Positions 33,736 through 42,578 of a DNA stretch of 64,000 bases are shown here, in pieces. Location of the stretch: positions 1,178,001 to 1,242,000 of the forward strand of contig NZ_FNFF01000001.1 in NCBI RefSeq assembly GCF_900100315.1, read 5' to 3'. The notes beneath the pieces are model-generated. The model did no database searches, was not told the origin of the DNA, and saw nothing but the letters and a program-made list of their open reading frames with translations. The DNA comes from Streptomyces indicus (lineage in GTDB: Bacteria > Actinomycetota > Actinomycetes > Streptomycetales > Streptomycetaceae). Each line of letters begins with the position of its first letter. The stretch's first letter is position 1. The translations under genes and the position numbers were made by a program.

Positions 33736-34286
33736 GTGCGGCAGGCCGGGAGCGACGGGCGGCAGGCCGGACGGCGCGGTCGCCGGACGCGGGCCCCGGC
33801 CGGCGCGCGGCGGGACGGAGGCCATCGCGGCGCGCCCGGCCGACTCGGGGCCTCGGCGGTACGAGCAGTCGACGCGGACCGCCGACCGCCCACGGCGCGA
33901 CTGGCCGGACGCGGGCCCCGGCCGGCGCGCGCGGCGGGCGGGGGCTTTGGTGGCGCATGGCGACTCGGCCCCCACCACCGCGGCAGCGCCCCGGCGGGCC
34001 CGCGCCCTCGATGGTCCGGAGTGGGCTCCGTCCGGCTGCGGAACGTGGGATCCCGCTGGACGGCAGGCCGGGCCGACCGCTCATGCTGCCGAGGACCCCG
34101 AGTCGGCCGGGTGCGCCGCCGAGGACCGGATCCCGCCATCCACCACGCGTCTCCGAGCACCGAGCCCCGCCACCAGGCCCTCCAGCCCACCGGACCGCAC
34201 CGCCACATACCCCGCCCCCGTACCACCACCCCGGACCCGTACCCGCCCGCACGCATCTTCTGCGCCAATCGAGGCACTCAGTCCGC
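33736..34286. other. About 550-bp region without a supported gene
   Basis: This divergent space holds the promoters of the FUSC and FAD-Rieske genes. It contains a 28-bp perfect direct repeat (33782 and 33904) and, from about 34150, a C-rich plus strand with very few G residues. Open frames in it have no ribosome sites or protein-like composition, so I call no gene. Confidence 0.45.
33782..33931 (+). repeat. 28-bp direct repeat, 122 bp apart
   Basis: GCCGGACGCGGGCCCCGGCC followed by GGCGCGCG occurs at 33782-33809 and again, without mismatch, at 33904-33931. Each copy contains the self-complementary GGGCCCC-type core. It may be a local duplication in the FUSC/FAD-Rieske intergenic space. Confidence 0.65.
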
Positions 34287-35858
34287 ATGGGCACACACCG
34301 CACCTCCCCCTCCTCCGCGGCAGAGCTGCTGCCCGGCCGCGACGAGTCGTATTGGATGGCCTCGAGTCCGTCGACGGCGCTGCCGCCGCTGACGGAGGAC
34401 ACCGAGGCGGACGTCGTGGTCGTCGGCGGCGGGATCGCCGGGCTCAGCACCGCGTGGGAGCTGGCCCGCACCGGTCTGCACGTGGTGGTCCTTGAGGCGG
34501 ACCGCATCGCCGCCGGGGTCACCGGCCACACCACCGCGAAGGCCTCGGCCCTGCACGGCCTGGTCTACGAGCGGATCCTGCGCACGCGCGGCGAGCAGGC
34601 CACGCGCCTGTACGCGCGTTCCCAGCAGGGCGCCGTGGAGCGCATCGCCGCCGTCGCCGCCGAGCTGGGCGTGGACTGCGCCTGGGAGCGGCGTCCCGCG
34701 TTCACGTACACGACGGACCCCGGGAACCGCGACGCGCTGAAGGCGGAGGCGAGCGCGGCGCACGGGGCCGGTCTCGACGTGCACTACACGGTGGAGACCG
34801 CGCTGCCCTTCGAGGTCGCGGCCGCCGTCTGCGCGGAGGGCCAGGCCCAGTTCCACCCGCGGGCCTACCTGCTCGCCCTGGCCACGGACCTGGCCGCACG
34901 CGGCAGCGTGATCCACGAGCGGTCCCGGGTGACCCGGCTGCACGAGGGCTCCCCGTGCCGGGTCACGACCGAGGCCGGGTACACGGTGACCGCGCGGGAC
35001 GTCGTGGTCGCCACGCACTACCCGGTCTTCGACCGCGCCCTGCTCTTCGCGCGCCTGTCCCCGCGCCGCGAACTGGTCGTCGCCGCCCCGCTGCCCGAGG
35101 GCGCGGACCCCGGTGGCATGTATCTCACCGAGGACGGCAGCAAGCGGTCGGTGCGCACGGCGCCCTACCCCGAGGGGGACGGCGGCCGGCTCCTGATCGT
35201 GACCGGCGAGAGCTTCACACCGGGCGACGGCGACGCCACCGCGGGCTTCGCACGGCTCGACGCGTGGATGCGCACCCACTTTCCCGTCGGGGAGACCGCC
35301 TACCGCTGGGCGGCGCAGGACAACGACGTGAGCGACACGGTCCCGATGATCGGCCGCTACCACCCGGGCGCGAAGCACACATACGTCGCCACCGGCTTCG
35401 GCGGCTGGGGCATGAGCGGCGGCGTCCTCGCCGGCCAGCTCCTGACCCGGCTGCTGCACGGCGAGGAGCCGCCGTGGACCGGTCTGTACGATCCGCGCCG
35501 GCTGTGGAGCACCGTACGCGAGGCACCCTCGCTGCTGCGCCAACAGGCCGATGTGGCACGGCACTTCGTGGGCGACCGCATGGCCACCACGCACGTCGAC
35601 TCGGTGGCCGAGATCGCCCCGGGCACGGGTGCGGTGGTACGGATCGGCGGCAGCCGGTGCGCGGTCTACCGCGACAAGGACGGCACCGCGCAGGCGGTGT
35701 CGGCGCGCTGTACGCACCTGGGCTGCCTGGTCGCCTTCAACCAGGCGGAGACGGCCTGGGAGTGCCCCTGCCACGGCTCGCGGTTCGCGCCGGACGGCTC
35801 GGTGCTCCAGGGCCCGGCCACGCGGCCGCTGCCGCAGCGGGACGTCTCCGGCGAGTAG
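34287..35858 (+). CDS. FAD-dependent oxidoreductase with C-terminal Rieske domain
   Basis: The 523-residue product fuses a DAO-type flavoprotein to a Rieske [2Fe-2S] domain. The FAD motif is VVVVGGGIAGLSTAWELA, and a second flavin-contact block ends TGFGGWGMSGGVLAGQLL. The Rieske ligands are Cys475/His477 (CTHLGC) and Cys493/His496 (CPCHGS), with Cys480 and Cys495 for the disulfide. Such fusions oxidise amines or similar compounds; the substrate is unknown. ATG 34287 is chosen because upstream sequence is the non-coding C-rich stretch. The gene ends just before the CDGSH gene running the other way. Confidence 0.93.
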   Translation: MGTHRTSPSSAAELLPGRDESYWMASSPSTALPPLTEDTEADVVVVGGGIAGLSTAWELARTGLHVVVLEADRIAAGVTGHTTAKASALHGLVYERILRTRGEQATRLYARSQQGAVERIAAVAAELGVDCAWERRPAFTYTTDPGNRDALKAEASAAHGAGLDVHYTVETALPFEVAAAVCAEGQAQFHPRAYLLALATDLAARGSVIHERSRVTRLHEGSPCRVTTEAGYTVTARDVVVATHYPVFDRALLFARLSPRRELVVAAPLPEGADPGGMYLTEDGSKRSVRTAPYPEGDGGRLLIVTGESFTPGDGDATAGFARLDAWMRTHFPVGETAYRWAAQDNDVSDTVPMIGRYHPGAKHTYVATGFGGWGMSGGVLAGQLLTRLLHGEEPPWTGLYDPRRLWSTVREAPSLLRQQADVARHFVGDRMATTHVDSVAEIAPGTGAVVRIGGSRCAVYRDKDGTAQAVSARCTHLGCLVAFNQAETAWECPCHGSRFAPDGSVLQGPATRPLPQRDVSGE

Positions 35859-35888
35859 GCCCCCTCCGGCGAGTAGGGCCGGCCCGCC

Positions 35889-36116
35889 TCACTCACGTAC
35901 GCGCCTGCGGTGGCTGGCGTCGCACCATGGGTAGCGGCGGCTGCGGCGGCAGGTGCACAGGGCGACCCGGAAGCGGTCGGAGCGGACGGTGGAGCCGTCC
36001 TCCAGGGTGACCTCGACCGGGCCGTCGACCAGGAAGGGGCCGTCGCGCTGGACGGCTACGCGGCACGGGTCTTCCGCGCCCTGCGAAGGCGCGGTCTCAG
36101 GACGTTCGTTCGGCAC
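35889..36116 (-). CDS. CDGSH iron-sulfur domain protein
   Basis: The 75-residue product is a small mitoNEET-like protein. Its cluster motif is CTCRRSRRYPWCDASH, with Cys54, Cys56, Cys65 and His69 as ligands for a redox-active [2Fe-2S] centre; CDGSH is CDASH here. It may store or transfer clusters or act as an electron carrier in the cytosol. Its start overlaps the methyltransferase stop by 20 nt, placing it last in the minus-strand SDR/HO-like/methyltransferase/CDGSH group. Confidence 0.92.
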   Translation of the reverse strand: MPNERPETAPSQGAEDPCRVAVQRDGPFLVDGPVEVTLEDGSTVRSDRFRVALCTCRRSRRYPWCDASHRRRVRE

Positions 36117-36756
36117 GGATGACCACCAGCTCTTCCTCGTGCTCGTCGGGCCCGACGAAGCCGCCGGACCTCAAGTAGGCGCGTCTGCCCCGCAGTACGG
36201 GCCCGAACGGGATGAAGGACCGCTCCACCGTGGTCGCCTTGAGCCCGGTGGCGCGCAGGACCGACAGGGTCAGCTCCGGGTCGTTGAGCGCGCTGTGCAC
36301 CATGAGCAGCACACCGCCGGGGTTCAGGAGCGGCGGGGCCTGCCGGCACAGCCGGTCGAGGACCGTCCGGCCGTCCGGCCCCGCGTCCCAGGCACGCGCC
36401 GGTCCGCGGGCGGGCAGGTCGGTGTCGGGCGCCGGTACGTAGGGCGGGTTGGCGAGGATCAGGTCGTACGTGCCTTGCGCGGCCGGGCTCAGCAGGTCGC
36501 CGCGCAGGACGCGCACCGGGAGTCCGGCGAGCCAGGCGTTCAGGCGGGTGTTGAGCACGGCCTTGCGCGAGACGTCCACGGCGGTGACGCGGGCACCGCG
36601 CCGGGCGGCGGCCAGGGCCAGGGCCCCGGTGCCGGTGCACACGTCGAGGACCCGCGCCCTGTCGGGCAGGCTCTCGCGTGCGAGGGCCGCGGCGAGGAGT
36701 GCACTGTCGGCCTGGGGCGCGTACACACCCGGCAACCTGCGGACGTTCAGGCTCAC
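36097..36756 (-). CDS. SAM-dependent methyltransferase, HemK/PrmC-like
   Basis: The 219-residue product has the SAM motif VLDVCTGTGALALAAARRGA and the catalytic-type NPPY loop (YDLILANPPYVPAP) of N5/N6 or glutamine methyltransferases. The start PGVYAPQADSALLAAAL is typical of HemK2-type proteins. It may methylate a protein glutamine or another N target. GTG 36756 overlaps the HO-like gene stop by 4 nt (GTGA), so it is coupled to it. Confidence 0.9.
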   Translation of the reverse strand: MSLNVRRLPGVYAPQADSALLAAALARESLPDRARVLDVCTGTGALALAAARRGARVTAVDVSRKAVLNTRLNAWLAGLPVRVLRGDLLSPAAQGTYDLILANPPYVPAPDTDLPARGPARAWDAGPDGRTVLDRLCRQAPPLLNPGGVLLMVHSALNDPELTLSVLRATGLKATTVERSFIPFGPVLRGRRAYLRSGGFVGPDEHEEELVVIRAERTS

Positions 36757-37769
36757 TTGGGGATCCCCGGGGCCGTCTGCTCCAGCGGTTCGCGCAGCGA
36801 GGTGTGGCCGGCCTCCCAGTGCGCGAGCAGGTGCGCGCCGAAGCGGTCCTCCAGGAACGTGGTCGCGTCGATGCCGAACACGATGTCCGGGGCGAGCTGC
36901 GGCTCCTCTTCGAGGAGTCCCTCGATGACGTCGTGGCGCACCACTTGCTCGTGCACGGCGTCCGCCTCGACGTGCTCGGCGTAGAACTGTTCGGCGTCGG
37001 CTCCGGCGCCCGTGCGCGCCATGGCCCGGGCCAGCCGGCGCGAGCCCGGCGAGGAGGTGATCTCGGTGACGGCGAACTGCCCGGCCAGGGCGCCGCGCAG
37101 GCGCCGGTGCAGGCCGAACAGCGACATGACGTTGACGGTGGCGAGGGCCTCGGCGCAGGCGGCGTCCACGTAGCGGCCGTAGGCGGTGTCCAGGCCGAGG
37201 TCGGCCATCAGGCGCGCGAAGAGTTCGGCGTGGACGCGGTCGGCCCGCCCGCCGCCGTATTCGTCGAACTCCACGGCGGCCATGCCCGCCTTGGCCCGGC
37301 CGCGCAGCCGGGGCAGCACCCAGGCGTGCGGGTCCGCCTCCTTGAGGTGGTAGAGCGAGCGGTGCACCGCGTACTCGCGCAGCTGCCACAACTCGCCCTT
37401 CTCGCCCAGGTGATGGGTGACGCCCTCGCCGTCGGCCGGCTCGGCGAGGAGCCCGGCGAGCGCCTCGTCCACGCTGCGGTTGCGGGCCGCGTCCGCGCGC
37501 AGGGCGACGAGAAAGCGGCGCTCCAACTGCTGCCGGAAGGCGAGGAGTTCGGGATCCCACTCGGTGGTGTCGTCGACGCCCGCGAACCCCCGGTAGTGGA
37601 GTTCGTAGCAGAGGTAGAGGGCGAGCTGGAGGTCGTCGCCGTACGGGTCGGCGCGGTGCACGAGGTCGGTGGCGCAGCGCGAGCCGGGGCCGCGCAGCGA
37701 GTCGAGGACGCAGGCGGACAGGACGCCGCGGGAGCGCGGCAGCGGGGGGCCTTCGAAGGTGATGGCCAT
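36753..37769 (-). CDS. Haem-oxygenase-like diiron protein (iron-containing redox enzyme)
   Basis: The 338-residue product matches the HO-like diiron oxygenase/oxidase group. It shows LALYLCYELHYRGFAGVDDT, HLKEADPHAWVLPRLRGRAK, GMAAVEFDEYGGGRADRVHA (Glu/Asp/His ligand region) and EHVEADAVHEQVVRHDVIEG (Glu and two His). Members oxidise small substrates with O2; the substrate here is unknown. ATG 37769 has AGGAG about 13 nt upstream. It is followed by the coupled methyltransferase and CDGSH genes; the CDGSH protein could be an electron donor. Confidence 0.88.
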   Translation of the reverse strand: MAITFEGPPLPRSRGVLSACVLDSLRGPGSRCATDLVHRADPYGDDLQLALYLCYELHYRGFAGVDDTTEWDPELLAFRQQLERRFLVALRADAARNRSVDEALAGLLAEPADGEGVTHHLGEKGELWQLREYAVHRSLYHLKEADPHAWVLPRLRGRAKAGMAAVEFDEYGGGRADRVHAELFARLMADLGLDTAYGRYVDAACAEALATVNVMSLFGLHRRLRGALAGQFAVTEITSSPGSRRLARAMARTGAGADAEQFYAEHVEADAVHEQVVRHDVIEGLLEEEPQLAPDIVFGIDATTFLEDRFGAHLLAHWEAGHTSLREPLEQTAPGIPK

Positions 37770-37858
37770 GGTGGAACCAGTGCTCCTGAGGGGTGGGGGG
37801 CTGATACGGGACGGCTGCGCGGTCCCGGCGCGCGTGCCACGGGACCGGCGCGGGACGT

Positions 37859-38878
37859 TCAGGCGGCACCCCTCCTCCAGGTCGTCCTCGACGCCCTTCG
37901 TGTCGTCCTGCGGGCGAGCACTCCCGCGGCTGTCAGGCCCGAGGCCAGCGCCGCGGCCCCGGCGCGACGCACCGCCGTACGCCTGCGGCCGTGCCAGCCG
38001 CCCGTCTCGGCCCCCGGATCGCCGGGCGGCCGCAGGACGTTGCCCGCGGTGGGCGGCGCGGTGCGGGCACGGGAGAAGTGGGAGCGGTCCATCTGGTGCG
38101 CGAGCAGCCGCTCGACGAGGGCGGGCGTGGCCTTCGCCTGTATGCCGAGCACGCGGCCCGCGGGCCCCACGTAGGCCTCCCGGCGCGGGCGGCGGGCGAG
38201 GCGTACGACGGTCTTCGCGGCGCGGCGCGCGGTGTAGACGGGCGCCATGGGGGTCACCGCGCGGCCCGAGTAGTTGGCCGCGCTGCCGAAGAAGGGGGTG
38301 TCCATGGTGGCGGGGAGCAGGGTGCAGACGTGGATGCCGCGCTGCCCGGCGAGCCGCAGCTCCTGGCGCAGACAGCCGCCCAGGGCGCGGACCGCGGCCT
38401 TGGACAGGACGTACGGGGTGTTGTACGGCACGACGGCGGCGCCCACCACGGAGGACACGTTGATCACCGTGCCGTGCCCCTGGCCGCGCATGACGCGCAG
38501 GGCGGCGCGGGAGCCGTTGACGCAGCCGAGCACGTTCGTGTCGACGACCTGCCGGAAGACTTCGGGCGGCACCTCGGCCAGCGGCCCGAAGGCGGCCACG
38601 GCGGCGCTGTTGAGCCAGGTGTCGATCCGGCCGAACACGGTGACCGCCTGCCGGGCCAGCCCGTCCACGGCCTCGGCGTCGGACACGTCCGTGGGGACGA
38701 CGAGGACGCGGACGCCGTGCCGGTCGCGGCATTCCTCGGCGAGCTCCTCCAGCGCGTCGGCCCGCCGTGCGGCGAGTACGAGGGAGCGTCCCCGGGCGGC
38801 GAATTCGTGGGCGCACGCCCGGCCCACCCCGCTCGACGCTCCGGTGATCACGACGACCTGTTCCTGTTCGGCCACCAT
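37859..38878 (-). CDS. SDR-family oxidoreductase with C-terminal tail
   Basis: The 339-residue product has a classical SDR core: TGASSGVGRACAHEFAARG, LVVPTDVSDAEAV, DTWLNSAAVAAFGPL (NSAA in place of NNAG), INVSSVVGA and YVLSK (YxxxK). Residues from about 240 form a C-terminal extension with basic and Ala-rich stretches and a possible short membrane segment (AALASGLTAAGVLARR). It probably reduces a ketone or aldehyde. It is the first gene of the minus-strand group running into the HO-like, methyltransferase and CDGSH genes (89-nt gap). Confidence 0.9.
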   Translation of the reverse strand: MVAEQEQVVVITGASSGVGRACAHEFAARGRSLVLAARRADALEELAEECRDRHGVRVLVVPTDVSDAEAVDGLARQAVTVFGRIDTWLNSAAVAAFGPLAEVPPEVFRQVVDTNVLGCVNGSRAALRVMRGQGHGTVINVSSVVGAAVVPYNTPYVLSKAAVRALGGCLRQELRLAGQRGIHVCTLLPATMDTPFFGSAANYSGRAVTPMAPVYTARRAAKTVVRLARRPRREAYVGPAGRVLGIQAKATPALVERLLAHQMDRSHFSRARTAPPTAGNVLRPPGDPGAETGGWHGRRRTAVRRAGAAALASGLTAAGVLARRTTRRASRTTWRRGAA

Positions 38879-39101
38879 GAGGACCGGCTCCTTCCGCTGC
38901 TCGGCTCGGCGTCCCCGGCGCGCTCGCGGCACACCCTGGAGCAGCCGAGTGCCCTGAACCCCCCTGCGCCACACCGCGTGACCCGTATCGGGGTGTAGGG
39001 CGAGCGCAGGCGGTCACTCGGCAGGCGTGCAGTGATCCGGAGCGGAGGCGTTCCGGTCCTTCCCGGTCGACCGGCGACCGGCCGAGCGCCCGGAGGCAAC
39101 C

Positions 39102-39629
39102 GTGGCCGTACGTCATCAGCTCATCCGCCGATCCCCCGAGGCCCTGTGGGAGGTGCTCGGCGACGAGACGCGCTACCGCGACTGGGTCGTCGGCACGCAC
39201 ACGACGCTGCCGGGCGAGGGCGACTGGCCCAAGGTCGGCTCCACCCTGCGTTACACCGTGCGCCTGGGGCCCCGCACCTTCGAGGGTCATACGGTCGTCC
39301 GCCGCCACGAACCCCCGGGCGCCCTCGAACTGGAAGCCCACAGCGGCCCGTTGGGCAGCGCGCGCATCGCCTTCGACATCCGCCCCTGGGGCGAGCACAC
39401 GCTGGTGATCATGGATGAGCACCCGCTGCGCGGCGTGGGCGGACTGCTGCACAACAGCGCCCTGGACACCCTGCTGCACCTGCGGCACCGGCGCCTGCTG
39501 AGCCGGCTCGCCCAGGTCGTGGAGGACGGCTCCGCGGAGTCGGACTCGTCCTCTGCCGTACGGGACGCGCCGGGTGCGGAGCGGAGCAGGCCCGCACCGG
39601 GCCCTGACGCGGCGGCGGCCGATGCCTGA
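39102..39629 (+). CDS. SRPBCC family protein
   Basis: The 175-residue product has the helix-grip fold: AVRHQLIRRSPEALWEVLGD, TRYRDWVVGTH, RYTVRLGPRTFEGHTVVRRH and IRPWGEHTLVIMDEHPLRG. It probably binds a hydrophobic ligand or forms part of a small oxidoreductase system. The last about 35 residues are disordered. GTG 39102 has GGAGG upstream. It overlaps the following flavoprotein gene by 8 nt, so the two are coupled and probably act on the same compound class. Confidence 0.88.
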   Translation: MAVRHQLIRRSPEALWEVLGDETRYRDWVVGTHTTLPGEGDWPKVGSTLRYTVRLGPRTFEGHTVVRRHEPPGALELEAHSGPLGSARIAFDIRPWGEHTLVIMDEHPLRGVGGLLHNSALDTLLHLRHRRLLSRLAQVVEDGSAESDSSSAVRDAPGAERSRPAPGPDAAAADA

Positions 39630-41214
39630 CGCGGTCGTCGTCGGCAGCGGCCCCAACGGCCTGGTCGCCGCCAACCTGCTCGCCGACGCGGGCTGGCAGG
39701 TCACCGTCCTGGAGGCGCAGGACGAGCCGGGCGGGGCGGTGCGCAGCGACCGTGCCGTGCACCCCGACTACATCAGTGACGTGTTCAGCGCGTTCTATCC
39801 GCTGGCCGCCGCCTCGCCGGTGATCGGCTCGCTGGGGCTCGACCGGTACGGACTGCGCTGGAGCCACGCCCCGCATGTCCTGGCCCATCCGCTGCCCGAC
39901 GGGAGCTGCGCGGTCCTGGACCGGGACCTCGGGGTGACCGCGGCGAACCTGGACGGGTTCGCGCCGGGCGACGGCCAGGCGTGGCGGGAGCTGTGCCGGG
40001 AGTGGGAGCGGGTGGGCGGTCCGGTGCTCGACGCCCTGTTCACGCCGTTCCCGCCGGTGCGGTCCGCCGCCGCGCTCGCGGCACGGCTGCCGGCCGCGGG
40101 CGGGCTCCGCTTCATACGCGAACTGCTGCTTCCCGTACGGCGGTTGGGCGAGGAGCGGTTCGCCGGCGAGGGCGGCCGGGTGCTGCTCGCCGGCAACGCG
40201 CTGCACGCCGACCTGGCTCCGGAGGCCGCGGGCAGCGGCGGATACGGCTGGCTGCTGTGCATGCTCGGCCGGCACCACGGCTTTCCGGTGCCGGTCGGGG
40301 GCGCAGGAGCGCTGACGCGGGCCCTGGTCGCGCGCCTGCGGGCGCGCGGCGGACGCGTGGAGTGCGGGCGCAGGGTCACGGAGGTGGTCGTGCGCGGCGG
40401 CCGGGCGCTCGGCGTCCGTACCGCCGACGGCGAGGCGGTACGCGCCCGCCACGCCGTGCTCGCCGACGTCACCGCTCCGCAGCTCTACGGGGAGCTGGTC
40501 GCCCCCGAGCACCTGCCGTCCCGCATCCTGGCGGATCTGCGGCGCTTCGCCTGGGACTTCGCCACGTTCAAGGTCGACTGGGCCCTGGACGGCCCCGTCC
40601 CGTGGACCGCACCGCAGGCCGCCGGCGCGGGGACCGTCCATCTCGCCGACGGCGTGGACGCGTTGACGCGGTACGCGGCCCAGCTCGCCACCGGACACGT
40701 ACCCGACCGCCCCTTCCTGCTCTTCGGCCAGATGACCACCGCGGACGCGACCCGCTCCCCCGCCGGCACGGAGTCCGCCTGGGCCTACACCCACGTACCG
40801 CAGGAGATCCGCGGGGACGCGGGCTCCGGGCGGATCACCGGCCGCTGGGACAAGGGCGAGCAGGAGGCGATGGCCGAGCGCATGGAGGAGCAGGTCGAGC
40901 GGTACGCGCCCGGCTTCCGCGGCCGGATCCGCGCCCGCCGCGTCCTGGCGCCGCCCACGCTCCAGGCGGCCGACGCCAATCTGCACGGCGGAGCGATCAA
41001 CGGCGGCACCGCGGCCCTGCACCAGCAGCTCGTCTTCCGCCCGGTACCCGGCACCGGGCGCCCGGGCACCCCGGTCCGCGGCCTGTACCTGGCGTCCGCC
41101 TCCGCCCACCCGGGCGGCGGGGTGCACGGGGCACCGGGGGCGAACGCCGCCCGCGCGGCCCTGCGGGCCAGGGGTCCGGTGCGGGCCGCGGTCGCGGCGG
41201 CCCGGAGGCGGTGA
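39622..41214 (+). CDS. Phytoene-desaturase-like FAD oxidoreductase
   Basis: The 530-residue product opens with the dinucleotide motif AVVVGSGPNGLVAANLLADA and VTVLEAQDEPGGAVRSD, then GGAGALTRALVARLRARGGR and a C-terminal FAD-contact region (GLYLASASAHPGGGVHGAPG). It belongs to the CrtI-like amine-oxidase superfamily group common in actinomycetes, whose substrates are mostly unknown; no carotenoid genes are nearby. ATG 39622 lies inside the end of the SRPBCC gene. The paired SRPBCC protein could deliver its substrate. Confidence 0.9.
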   Translation: MPDAVVVGSGPNGLVAANLLADAGWQVTVLEAQDEPGGAVRSDRAVHPDYISDVFSAFYPLAAASPVIGSLGLDRYGLRWSHAPHVLAHPLPDGSCAVLDRDLGVTAANLDGFAPGDGQAWRELCREWERVGGPVLDALFTPFPPVRSAAALAARLPAAGGLRFIRELLLPVRRLGEERFAGEGGRVLLAGNALHADLAPEAAGSGGYGWLLCMLGRHHGFPVPVGGAGALTRALVARLRARGGRVECGRRVTEVVVRGGRALGVRTADGEAVRARHAVLADVTAPQLYGELVAPEHLPSRILADLRRFAWDFATFKVDWALDGPVPWTAPQAAGAGTVHLADGVDALTRYAAQLATGHVPDRPFLLFGQMTTADATRSPAGTESAWAYTHVPQEIRGDAGSGRITGRWDKGEQEAMAERMEEQVERYAPGFRGRIRARRVLAPPTLQAADANLHGGAINGGTAALHQQLVFRPVPGTGRPGTPVRGLYLASASAHPGGGVHGAPGANAARAALRARGPVRAAVAAARRR

Positions 41215-41234
41215 GGGGACCCCCACCCCGCCTC

Positions 41235-41253
41235 AGGGCGACCGCCTCGCCCT
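41235..41253. terminator. Weak convergent hairpin
   Basis: AGGGCGA and TCGCCCT are 7-bp arms around 5 nt in the 38-bp gap between converging genes. The stem is short, so the call is tentative. Confidence 0.3.
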
Positions 41254-42437
41254 CACGGCACAAGCAGCGTCTTGATCATTCCGTCCTGCTTCTCCTGGAA
41301 GGTCCTGTAGGCCTGCGGCCCCTCCTCCAGCGGCAGCCGGTGCGTGGCGAACTCGTCCACGCCCAGCGGGTCCTCGTCGGTGAGCAGCGGCAGGATGTCA
41401 TCCACCCAGCGCCTGACGTTGGCCTGGCCCATACGGAGCTGGATCTGCTTGTCGAACAGGGTGAGCATCGGCAGCGGGTCGGCCGCGCCGCCGTACACGC
41501 CGACCACGGAGATCGTGCCGCCGCGGCGCACGATGTCGATGGCCGCGCGCAGGGCGGCGAGCCGGTCCAGGCCCGCGGTCTCCATGAAGCGTTCGGCGAG
41601 TGCGTCGGGCAGCAGGCCCACGGCCCGGTGGGCCACCTGCGCCACGGGCGCACCGTGCGCCTCCATGCCGACCGCGTCGATCACGGCGTCGGTGCCGCGT
41701 CCGTCGGTGAGCTCGCGGATCGCGGCCCCGATGTCCTTGCCGTGCCGGCGCAGGTCGAGGCACTTCACGCCGTCGGCGGCCGCGCGCGTGAGGCGTTCGT
41801 TCACGAGGTCGACGCCCACGACCAGGCCCGCGCCCCGGTGCTTGGCGATGCGGGCCGCCATCGCGCCGATCGGCCCGAGCCCGAGCACGGTCACCGAGCC
41901 GCCCGGCGGGATCGCCGCGTACTCGACGGCCTGCCAGGCGGTGGGCAGGACGTCGGAGAGGTAGACGTAGCGGTCGTCGCGCGGCCCGTGCGGCACCTTG
42001 ACCGGCAGCCGGTCACCGAACGGCACCCGCATGAACTCGGCCTGCCCGCCCGGCACTTGGCCGTACAGCTTCGTGTAGCCGAACAGCGAGGCGCCGGTGC
42101 CGCGCTCGCGGACCTGGGTGGTCTCGCACTGGGACTGGAGCCCCTGGCCGCACATGTAGCAGTCGCCGCACGAGACGTTGAACGGAACGACCACACGGTC
42201 GCCGGGCGAAAGCGTGGTCACCTCAGGGCCCACCTCCTCCACGAGACCCATGGGCTCGTGGCCGAGGATGTCCCCGGGGTCGAGATAGGGGCCGAGGACC
42301 TCGTACAGGTGCAGGTCCGAGCCGCAGATTCCGGTGGACGTGATCCGGACGACGATGTCCGTCGGATCCTCGATCTTCGGGTCGGGCACGGTCTCCACCC
42401 GGACGTCCCTCTTGCCCTGCCAGGTCAGTGCGCGCAT
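41253..42437 (-). CDS. Zinc-dependent alcohol dehydrogenase (formaldehyde-dehydrogenase-like)
   Basis: The 394-residue product is an MDR zinc alcohol dehydrogenase. Catalytic-zinc ligands lie in TGICGSDLH and GHEPMGLVEEVG; the structural-zinc loop SCGDCYMCGQGLQSQC has four Cys; the NAD site is VLGLGPIGAMAARIAKHRGA. The subgroup resembles glutathione-independent formaldehyde or threonine-like dehydrogenases; the substrate is not certain. It is convergent with the phytoene-desaturase-like gene and separated from the beta-helix gene by a hairpin. Confidence 0.93.
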   Translation of the reverse strand: MRALTWQGKRDVRVETVPDPKIEDPTDIVVRITSTGICGSDLHLYEVLGPYLDPGDILGHEPMGLVEEVGPEVTTLSPGDRVVVPFNVSCGDCYMCGQGLQSQCETTQVRERGTGASLFGYTKLYGQVPGGQAEFMRVPFGDRLPVKVPHGPRDDRYVYLSDVLPTAWQAVEYAAIPPGGSVTVLGLGPIGAMAARIAKHRGAGLVVGVDLVNERLTRAAADGVKCLDLRRHGKDIGAAIRELTDGRGTDAVIDAVGMEAHGAPVAQVAHRAVGLLPDALAERFMETAGLDRLAALRAAIDIVRRGGTISVVGVYGGAADPLPMLTLFDKQIQLRMGQANVRRWVDDILPLLTDEDPLGVDEFATHRLPLEEGPQAYRTFQEKQDGMIKTLLVP

Positions 42438-42499
42438 GGTGCGGATCCTCTCGGGAGGCGTTCCGGTCTATCCGTACGGGATCCGGCCCGGCGAAAGGA

Positions 42500-42553
42500 C
42501 CGGCCCCCCGCCGGGTGCCCGTCGAGGAGGGCGTTACGCGGCGGGGGGGCCGG
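42500..42553 (-). terminator. GC-rich hairpin after the beta-helix gene
   Basis: CCGGCCCCCCGCCG pairs with CGGCGGGGGGGCCGG (14 bp plus one bulged G) across a 25-nt loop. On the minus strand it lies after the beta-helix gene stop and before the alcohol dehydrogenase gene, so it probably separates the carbohydrate operon from that gene. Confidence 0.5.
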
Positions 42554-42578
42554 GAATCGGCTGCGCGACCGGTGCCGG

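Noticed and set aside
35845..35878. Short direct repeat CTCCGGCGAGTAGG at the FAD-Rieske stop codon
   Set aside because: It is a 14-bp duplication at the gene end with no evident role.
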